From Dehalococcoidales bacterium (GTDB lineage Bacteria; Chloroflexota; Dehalococcoidia; Dehalococcoidales; UBA5760), in the NCBI GenBank assembly GCA_016931015.1, contig JAFGFP010000012.1:1-21950 (forward strand): DNA of 21,950 bases, given 5' to 3'. Numbering within the stretch: position 1 is the stretch's first letter; every line of letters starts with the position of its first letter. Positions 15,839 to 21,950 of the stretch are shown in pieces. Below the pieces are notes generated by a model. That model searched no databases and had not been told where the DNA came from. It worked only from the letters and a program-made list of their open reading frames with translations. A program made the position numbers and the translations under genes.

Positions 15839-15869
15839 GAGAAGCCTGACCCCCTACGGGTTACTTCTC
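15839..15869 (+). terminator. Hairpin after slipin
   Basis: GAGAAG (15839-15844) pairs with CTTCTC (15864-15869). Inside it TGACCC (15847-15852) pairs with GGGTTA (15858-15863, one G-U), leaving a 5-base loop and a CC bulge. The 12-bp stem begins 10 bases after the slipin stop. No T run follows, so it may be a 3'-end stabiliser or rho-assisted end rather than a classical terminator. Confidence 0.45.
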
Positions 15870-15885
15870 TACGACGCAGTTAAGA

Positions 15886-15920
15886 CTTAGAGGGGGTGGA
15901 CTTAGACCACTCTCTCTAGG
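15886..15920 (-). terminator. Long hairpin at the end of birA
   Basis: CTTAGAGGGGGTGG (15886-15899) pairs along 14 positions with CCACTCTCTCTAGG (15907-15920), with three G-U pairs when read as plus-strand RNA, around a 7-base loop. It overlaps the birA stop codon (15916-15918). As minus-strand RNA the wobble positions become A-C mismatches, so the structure favours rightward transcripts from nfeD-slipin. No T tract is present on either side. Confidence 0.4.
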
Positions 15921-16716
15921 TCGAGTCCTGTTCCGTCTGATGGCGCAGCCTTACCTCGCCGGCCACAACCCGGCTCAGGCTGCCGTCAGGATTACGGAGC
16001 AGCAGGCTGCCGTCCCGGTCTACCGACTGGGCTATACCTACCTGCACATCACCACCGGACTCGACGCGGACCTCTTGCCCCAGGGTAGACAGGCTGTCCC
16101 GCCACTCCTCATACAGCGAGCCGCCGCCCGCCTTAAGAGCCAGATATCTCCCCTCGAACTCGACCAGGAGCCTTCTAATCAGAGCCGTTAGCGACACCTT
16201 TTCCCCCAGTTCACCAGCGAGGCTGGTCGCCGCGGGCGCTATCTCCGGGAAGTCGGCGACCTTAAAGTTAACGTTGATGCCGATACCGATAACGGCATAG
16301 TCCACACGGCTCCCCCGCACCTGGCTCTCCACCAGTATCCCCGAGACCTTTCTCTCTCCGACCAGGACATCGTTAGGCCATTTAAGCCGGGGCTCAAGGC
16401 CGGTAACCGCCGCGATGCTGCGGGCTACCGCCAGCGAAGCCGCCATGATGAGCGAGGGTAGCTCGGCCACCTCGGGATAGAGCACCAGCGACAGGGCGAT
16501 ACTGCCCCCGGGCGAGAGCCAGCTCCGCCGGAGCCGTCCCTTCCCCCCCGTCTGCTCCCCGGCAATAACCACCGTCCCCTCCTCGGCGCCCCGCCTGGCC
16601 TCCTCTTTAGCCAGCTCGTTGGTCGAGGTCACGCTGGGGTAAAAGATAACCCGCCGCCCGATAAGGCGGTTTCCCAGATTCCGGGTAATAGCTTCCGGAG
16701 AGAGAGTTTCTTTCAT
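15916..16716 (-). CDS. birA: Biotin-[acetyl-CoA-carboxylase] ligase, monofunctional
   Basis: BirA makes biotinyl-AMP and transfers biotin to carboxylase carrier lysines. The 266 residues include STNE (31-34), the biotinyl-AMP loop GGKGRLRRSW (57-66, a variant of GRGRRGRxW), KWPND (112-116), Lys123 in KVSGIL, and a C-terminal SH3-like domain (GQEVRVESGG to VVAGEVRLR). Only about 20 residues precede the catalytic domain, so there is no DNA-binding helix-turn-helix: it is a ligase only, not a biotin repressor. No clear ribosome-binding site precedes the ATG; an AGG lies about 8 bases upstream. It is the last gene of the leftward hisS block, 59 bases after an unknown gene. Confidence 0.94.
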   Translation of the reverse strand: MKETLSPEAITRNLGNRLIGRRVIFYPSVTSTNELAKEEARRGAEEGTVVIAGEQTGGKGRLRRSWLSPGGSIALSLVLYPEVAELPSLIMAASLAVARSIAAVTGLEPRLKWPNDVLVGERKVSGILVESQVRGSRVDYAVIGIGINVNFKVADFPEIAPAATSLAGELGEKVSLTALIRRLLVEFEGRYLALKAGGGSLYEEWRDSLSTLGQEVRVESGGDVQVGIAQSVDRDGSLLLRNPDGSLSRVVAGEVRLRHQTEQDST

Positions 16717-16775
16717 AGATAGCGCCTGTCAAAAATAGGTGAATATTAAGAACCGAAGGTGAAATTACGTAACTT

Positions 16776-17417
16776 CTACTGGATTATTTCCCAAGGCCAT
16801 TCGGATAAGCTAGCAGGTGGATTATTCATTTCTATCATATCGACTCTTCTGTAATCTTCACCGTCCCAGTGAACAGCATAGCCCTGGCTTACAGTTTTAA
16901 TATTTTCACCATATATCTTTATACAAAACCAATAGTCGCCAGGTTCAATACCTAATGGTATTCCACGAGGGTCTTGATGCGTCGCAAAATGTGCGAATCC
17001 CTGACCCTCAATTGTCGTAAATGTATTAAGATCAACCTGTCTGTCACACGCAATATCCAGTGGTTCAAGCCCTTTACTTTTTGGAGCAATAGCCCACCTT
17101 AGCGTAACAGGGTCATACCTCTCGTCAAGACTGCCATCAGGCCTCCTAATCTCCGCTAGTATAGCTTCACATTTTCTCGCTACACTTCTACCCTTATTTA
17201 TAAACCTTAATCGTGGCCAAAAAGCTCCCTTCCACCGTGATAGTGCACTCGTTCCCAACGGCCACTCTATCGTCGTTAAACGAGAAACTGGCCTCTCCAA
17301 ACTAAACGTTATTTCAAGCTTAGGTCTGAAAAACCAGCTACGGAAAATATCTCGATATATCACCGCAACAGCAACCACGGCAGACGCTACGACTGATGCT
17401 ATTGCTATAGGATCCAT
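16776..17417 (-). CDS. Unknown membrane-anchored protein, AT-rich
   Basis: The 213-residue product has one N-terminal membrane helix (about 5-21, MDPIAIASVVASAVVAVAV). Basic residues follow (YRDIFRSWFFRPK), which predicts a cytoplasmic C-terminal domain. That domain looks beta-rich, with LRFINKGRSVARKCEAIL, IEPGDYWFCIKIYGENIK and a Trp-rich end. The N-x-G-x-x-x-A-x-x-C pattern recurs in uncharacterised membrane-anchored proteins, but I cannot name a family. Base composition differs sharply: hand counts give about 37-43% GC in two 60-base lines here against 73% in a line of pyrD. It begins 20 bases after pyrD, with AGGTGAG just before the ATG, so it could be read with pyrD. The composition suggests recent acquisition. 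Confidence 0.8.
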   Translation of the reverse strand: MDPIAIASVVASAVVAVAVIYRDIFRSWFFRPKLEITFSLERPVSRLTTIEWPLGTSALSRWKGAFWPRLRFINKGRSVARKCEAILAEIRRPDGSLDERYDPVTLRWAIAPKSKGLEPLDIACDRQVDLNTFTTIEGQGFAHFATHQDPRGIPLGIEPGDYWFCIKIYGENIKTVSQGYAVHWDGEDYRRVDMIEMNNPPASLSEWPWEIIQ

Positions 17418-17437
17418 CTCTCACCTACAACCGTATT

Positions 17438-18361
17438 CTAGCGCCGCCCCACCCCGATAAGCTCGGTGATGTCAGCGACCCCCTCCTGCCGCATGAACTC
17501 CTCGATTCCCTCAATAACCTCAAGGGGGGCCTGGGGGTTAGCAAAACCGGCCGTACCCACCTGGACGGCGCTCGCCCCGGCCATGATGAACTCCAGGGCG
17601 TCGCTCGCGGTAGTGATACCGCCGCAGCCGATAACCGGTATCTTTACGGCGCCGGCCACCTCGTAGACCATCGCCAGCGCCACCGGCTTAACCGCCGGGC
17701 CGGAAAGGCCGCCGGTAACGTTACCGAGCATGGGACGCCGCTGCCTAATATCGATAGCCATGCCCTTAAGGGTGTTAACCAGGGTTAAAGCATCGGCGCC
17801 GACGCCGGCTACCGCCTTAGCTACTTTTACTATGTCGGCGGTATTCGGGGTCAGCTTAACCAGCACCGGAAGCGAGGTCGCCTCTCGTACCGCCCCGGTA
17901 ACCCGGGCCGCCGGCCCCGGCTCCGCACCGAACTCGGCCCCGCCCGCGGTAACGTTGGGGCAGCTGATGTTTACCTCAAGGGCGCTGATTCCAGCCACCC
18001 CGTCCAGCATGTCGGCGAGCTCAGCATACTGGGTAATGGTCTCCCCGGCGATGTTAACGATGACCGGCACCCGCCAGCCGGCCCAGACCGGCGCCTTCTC
18101 TTTAAGCAGGGCCTTAAAGCCGATATTCTGCAATCCGATGGCGTTGAGCACGCCGCAGGCGGTCTCCGCAATCCTGGGCTGCGGATTACCATCCCGGGGC
18201 TCAAGGGTCGTCCCCTTACAGACAATGGCCCCCAGCCGCTCGATATCGAACAGGTGACAGTACTCGGTGCCGTAGCCGAAGGTGCCCGAAGCCGTCATTA
18301 CCGGGTTAGCCAGCTTAAGGCCCGCTTTGTGCCGGGGCGCCAGTTCTACTGATAGCTTCGT
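17438..18361 (-). CDS. pyrD: Dihydroorotate dehydrogenase, class 1B catalytic subunit, apparent ACG start
   Basis: PyrD oxidises dihydroorotate to orotate with FMN. Class 1B features are the catalytic Cys134 in NISCPN, KLTPN, NTLKGMAID, GGLSGPAVKPVAL and GCGGI. The family N-terminus (KLSVELAP...LKLANPVMTASGTFG) extends 21 residues upstream of the first ATG (18298). Between the upstream in-frame stop (18376-18374) and that ATG there is no ATG, GTG or TTG. An ACG at 18361-18359 lies exactly where the initiator is expected, 8 bases after GGAG. I therefore start there (307 residues, normal length). The electron-transfer subunit PyrK is not in the window. The gene begins 12 bases after the MBL-fold gene ends. 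Confidence 0.88.
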   Translation of the reverse strand, partial: TKLSVELAPRHKAGLKLANPVMTASGTFGYGTEYCHLFDIERLGAIVCKGTTLEPRDGNPQPRIAETACGVLNAIGLQNIGFKALLKEKAPVWAGWRVPVIVNIAGETITQYAELADMLDGVAGISALEVNISCPNVTAGGAEFGAEPGPAARVTGAVREATSLPVLVKLTPNTADIVKVAKAVAGVGADALTLVNTLKGMAIDIRQRRPMLGNVTGGLSGPAVKPVALAMVYEVAGAVKIPVIGCGGITTASDALEFIMAGASAVQVGTAGFANPQAPLEVIEGIEEFMRQEGVADITELIGVGRR

Positions 18362-18373
18362 GGCTAAAGCTCC

Positions 18374-19219
18374 TCAGGGCAGGGTAGTCACCGTGCCCGC
18401 ATTATTAAAGAAAAACCCGTCCCCGAACTCCCCAGCCATGACGAAGGCCGCCGGAAGCCCGGTACAGTGGGAGACGCCCAGCCTCCGCACGCCCATCTCC
18501 TTCAGGGCGGCGATGGTAAGCCGCACCCGCTCCCGGGAGGCATCCATGAGGTGACAGCCGCCGAGCACGGCGTAGACCCTATCCACGCCGGTAAGACGGC
18601 GGGCGTGATACAGGGTGTTGATAATACCCCGGTGAGCACAGCCCAGAACGACCACCAGACCCGCTTCGGTCTCGATGATAAGCGCCTGGTCGTCGAGCAG
18701 CTCATCCGGCTTGAAAGCCCCAGCCTCCCTTACCATAAGATAGGACTCGACCTCTTCAAACTCGGTTACCATGGGCACCTCGCCGCTGGTGGTAATGCCG
18801 CCGCTTATCTTCACGGGCTCGCGGTGCAGCTCAAAGCTGGCCCCCAGACTCTCCAGCAGGTGGCGCCGGTAAGGTATGCCGATATACCGAGAGGCCTGAC
18901 CCTCACGGTGGCTGTACTTATCCGCCCAGATATCGGGGTGGGCCGTTACCGGCACGGTCTTAACCATCCGGCGCAGGACATAAGACAGGCCGCCGGTGTG
19001 GTCGTAGTGGCCGTGGCTCAAGATAATACGGTCGACGCAGTTAAGGTCGATACCGAGCAGGTCGGCGTTATTGGTAGCGGAGATGCTCTGTCCGGTATCC
19101 AGTAGCAGACTCAAGTCCCCGGTCTCCACCAGGATACTCAAGCCCCACTCGCCGAGAAAGCCCCCCAGACCGGCCGTGTTTTCACTCAAGGTGGTGATTT
19201 TAAGTGTCTTAAGTGCCAT
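18374..19219 (-). CDS. Metallo-beta-lactamase-fold hydrolase, MJ0301/COG1237-like
   Basis: The 281-residue protein has the metal-binding SHGHYDHTGG (68-77, HxHxDH), an LLLDTG strand-turn before it (39-43), GCAHRG (193-198), and a late VSHCTG. Two more features, FLGEWGLSILVETG near the start and KYSHREGQ, recall the group containing MJ0301, annotated as dihydropterin-methyl-ribofuranosyl-aminobenzene-phosphate synthase in methanopterin synthesis. In bacteria this group has no settled function, so only a metal-dependent hydrolase or phosphotransfer role can be offered. GGGGG lies 5 bases before the ATG. It is 27 bases after hisS and its stop is 12 bases before the pyrD start, so it is part of the same transcript. 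Confidence 0.85.
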   Translation of the reverse strand: MALKTLKITTLSENTAGLGGFLGEWGLSILVETGDLSLLLDTGQSISATNNADLLGIDLNCVDRIILSHGHYDHTGGLSYVLRRMVKTVPVTAHPDIWADKYSHREGQASRYIGIPYRRHLLESLGASFELHREPVKISGGITTSGEVPMVTEFEEVESYLMVREAGAFKPDELLDDQALIIETEAGLVVVLGCAHRGIINTLYHARRLTGVDRVYAVLGGCHLMDASRERVRLTIAALKEMGVRRLGVSHCTGLPAAFVMAGEFGDGFFFNNAGTVTTLP

Positions 19220-19246
19220 GTTACCCCCAGGAAAATGATGATTATG

Positions 19247-20506
<1,260 letters not shown>

Positions 20507-20525
20507 AACACCCTCCTTTCCAGCT

Positions 20526-20555
20526 AGAATACCGTATCGGTAGTGGACTTGTAAA
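20526..20555 (-). promoter_or_regulatory. Candidate hisS promoter
   Basis: On the minus strand TTTACA (20555-20550), an 18-base spacer and TATTCT (20531-20526) form a moderate sigma70 promoter. The leader would be roughly 15-20 bases, just enough for the AAAGGAGG site, so no T-box leader is present. Confidence 0.45.
20530..20542. repeat. 13-bp inverted repeat at the hisS promoter
   Basis: TACCG-TAT-CGGTA has 5-bp arms around a 3-base centre and overlaps the edge of the hisS -10 box and the spacer. It shares the outline TACC-N5-GGTA with the repeat at 165-177. It could be an operator; no regulator is known. Confidence 0.35.
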
Positions 20556-20575
20556 GGCTGCCCGCCGCTCATCAA

Positions 20576-20605
20576 TTGACAACCAACCTCGCCCCTCAGT
20601 AAACT
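20576..20605 (+). promoter_or_regulatory. Candidate tldD promoter
   Basis: A perfect TTGACA (20576-20581), an 18-base spacer and TAAACT (20600-20605, 4/6) give a plausible promoter. Transcription would start near 20612, about 28 bases before the tldD ATG, and GGAGAGG (20630-20636) is the ribosome-binding site. It is divergent from the hisS promoter. Confidence 0.5.
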
Positions 20606-20639
20606 TATCCTGTTCCCTATTTAAAGAATGGAGAGGTTC

Positions 20640-21950
20640 ATGCCCGACATTACAGAGAGCGCCCGTCGCCTGGCTGAGATAATGGCCGGTTATCAGGCCG
20701 ACTATATCGAGGCCCGTCTCGAGGAGAGCCAGGCCAGCCATATTACCTACCGGGGAAGAGAGCTCGAGTCTATCGGCAAGACGCGGGCGGTGGGGGGTAA
20801 CGTACGCGCCCTGGTGGGGGGCGGCTGGGGCTTTATTAGCTTTAACGACCTGGGTGAGCTAGAAAGCCGGGTGGCATCGGCTGTCGCCCAGGCCAAGCTT
20901 GCCAATGGGAAGCAGCAGATTAAGCTAGCGCCGGTAGCTACCGTGACCGCTAGCGTAACCACGCTAGAGGGCCAAAACCCGGTAGCCATGCCGCTGGCTG
21001 GAAAGAAGCGGCTCCTCGACGAGTATAACGATGTTATCTGGGAGACCTCCAAGATTCAGACCTCGATTATCGCCTACGGCGACAGCCATAAGAAGACCAT
21101 ATTCTTAAGCTCCCCGGGCAGCTTTATCGAGCAGGAGCGGGCCGACGTTACCCTACGCCTGGCGGCCATCGCCACCGAGGACGCCGAGGTGCAGCAGTCC
21201 GGGCTGAGCCTGGGCAGCCGGGGCGACTTCAGCGCCATCGAGAACCTCTACCAGCCGGTCGCCGAGATGGCCCGGCACGCGGTAGCCCTGCTCAGCACCC
21301 CCAGGGCGGCCGGGGGCGAATACACCGTAGTCCTCGACCCGGTGCTGGCCGGGGTCTTTACCCACGAAGCCTTCGGGCACCTCTCCGAGGCCGACTTCGT
21401 CTACGAGAATGACCGTCTCCGCGAGGTTATGGTGCTGGGGAGAGAATTCGGCAGCCCCGAGCTAAACATCATCGACGACGCCACCATGCCCCGAATGCGC
21501 GGTAGCTTCAAATACGATGACGAGGGCACCCCCGGCGCCAAGACCTACCTCATCAGGGAGGGTAAGCTAGTGGGCCGCCTTCACTCCAGGGAGACGGCGG
21601 CCAAGATGAACGAAGCGCCTACCGGGAACGCCCGGGCCTTAAGCTACCGCTACCCGCCCATCGTACGCATGACCAATACCTACATCGAGCCCCGCACCAC
21701 CTCTTTTAACGACCTCATCGGCGACATCAAAGAGGGGATATACGCCAAGAACTGGTACGGGGGCACCACCAGCATGGAGATGTTCACCTTCTCCGCCGGT
21801 GAAGCCTATATGATTCGTAACGGCAAGCTCGCCGAGGCGATAAAGCCGGTGACTCTCACCGGGAACGTATTTCAGACCCTGAAGAACATCGACGCCATCG
21901 GTAACGACCTTGACATGAACCAGGGCGGCGGCTGCGGTAAGGGGGGCCAG
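20640..21950 (+). CDS. tldD: TldD metalloprotease, cut by window edge
   Basis: The open frame runs 437 codons from ATG 20640 to the window end without a stop; TldD proteins are about 460-480 residues, so only a short C-terminal piece is missing. The zinc-binding HEAFGH (242-247, the HExxxH of TldD) lies in FTHEAFGHLSEADF, and the later segments GGTTSMEMFTFSAGEAYMI and the C-proximal glycine-rich stretch also fit the family. TldD/TldE heterodimers degrade unfolded peptides and trim leaders of some modified peptides (microcin B17, gyrase poison CcdA processing in E. coli). GGAG at 20630-20633 lies 6 bases before the ATG. An in-frame ATG at 20628 is less well placed. A tldE/pmbA partner may follow outside the window. 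Confidence 0.93.
   Translation, partial: MPDITESARRLAEIMAGYQADYIEARLEESQASHITYRGRELESIGKTRAVGGNVRALVGGGWGFISFNDLGELESRVASAVAQAKLANGKQQIKLAPVATVTASVTTLEGQNPVAMPLAGKKRLLDEYNDVIWETSKIQTSIIAYGDSHKKTIFLSSPGSFIEQERADVTLRLAAIATEDAEVQQSGLSLGSRGDFSAIENLYQPVAEMARHAVALLSTPRAAGGEYTVVLDPVLAGVFTHEAFGHLSEADFVYENDRLREVMVLGREFGSPELNIIDDATMPRMRGSFKYDDEGTPGAKTYLIREGKLVGRLHSRETAAKMNEAPTGNARALSYRYPPIVRMTNTYIEPRTTSFNDLIGDIKEGIYAKNWYGGTTSMEMFTFSAGEAYMIRNGKLAEAIKPVTLTGNVFQTLKNIDAIGNDLDMNQGGGCGKGGQ

Noticed and set aside
20507..20575. Earlier ATG for hisS adding 23 residues
   Set aside because: It covers the promoter and the AAAGGAGG site; the TTG at 20506 matches the family N-terminus and has ideal spacing.

Overview
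The window looks like a GC-rich bacterial chromosome segment carrying core biosynthesis genes. The gene order (guaA, purD, purEBC facing a his cluster with hisZ, then nfeD/slipin, birA, pyrD, hisS) and the short-type HisG with HisZ suggest a member of the Chloroflexota, probably class Dehalococcoidia. That placement is inferred from gene content and protein style, not from a marker gene. No mobile element, CRISPR array, tRNA or rRNA was seen.

Layout. (1) Bases 1-118 hold the start of a leftward Sua5/YrdC-type gene. (2) A rightward purine block runs from 193 to 6964: guaA, a small lipoprotein, purD, a second small lipoprotein, then purE-purB-purC, where both internal junctions are ATGA stop/start overlaps. 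(3) A leftward histidine block runs from 13520 down to 6969: hisZ, an unusual double-module hisG, hisD, a ThiF/MoeB-like E1 enzyme, then hisC and hisB. It meets purC tail to tail with 4 bases between the stops. (4) A rightward pair, nfeD (membrane ClpP-like protease) and slipin (SPFH), occupies 13696-15829. It ends in a convergent space with two strong hairpins. (5) A second leftward block runs from 20506 down to 15916: hisS, a metallo-beta-lactamase-fold protein, pyrD, an AT-rich membrane-anchored unknown, and birA. (6) A rightward tldD starts at 20640 and runs off the window.

How they work together. PurD, PurE, PurC and PurB are steps 2, 6, 7 and 8 of IMP synthesis (PurB also acts in AMP synthesis), and GuaA makes GMP. 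HisG/HisZ, HisB, HisC and HisD are the first step and later steps of histidine synthesis; hisA, hisF, hisH and hisI are not in the window. HisS and the HisRS-derived HisZ are both present. PyrD gives pyrimidines and BirA biotinylates carboxylases. NfeD and slipin form a known membrane protease/scaffold pair.

Most notable points: a 472-residue HisG made of two tandem catalytic modules whose signature loops have decayed in complementary fashion; a pyrD reading frame whose only ribosome-binding-site-supported start codon is ACG; an AT-rich unknown gene inside the hisS-pyrD-birA block; a GuaA with a roughly 50-residue N-terminal extension and a possibly leaderless start; and an E1-like enzyme inside the his cluster.
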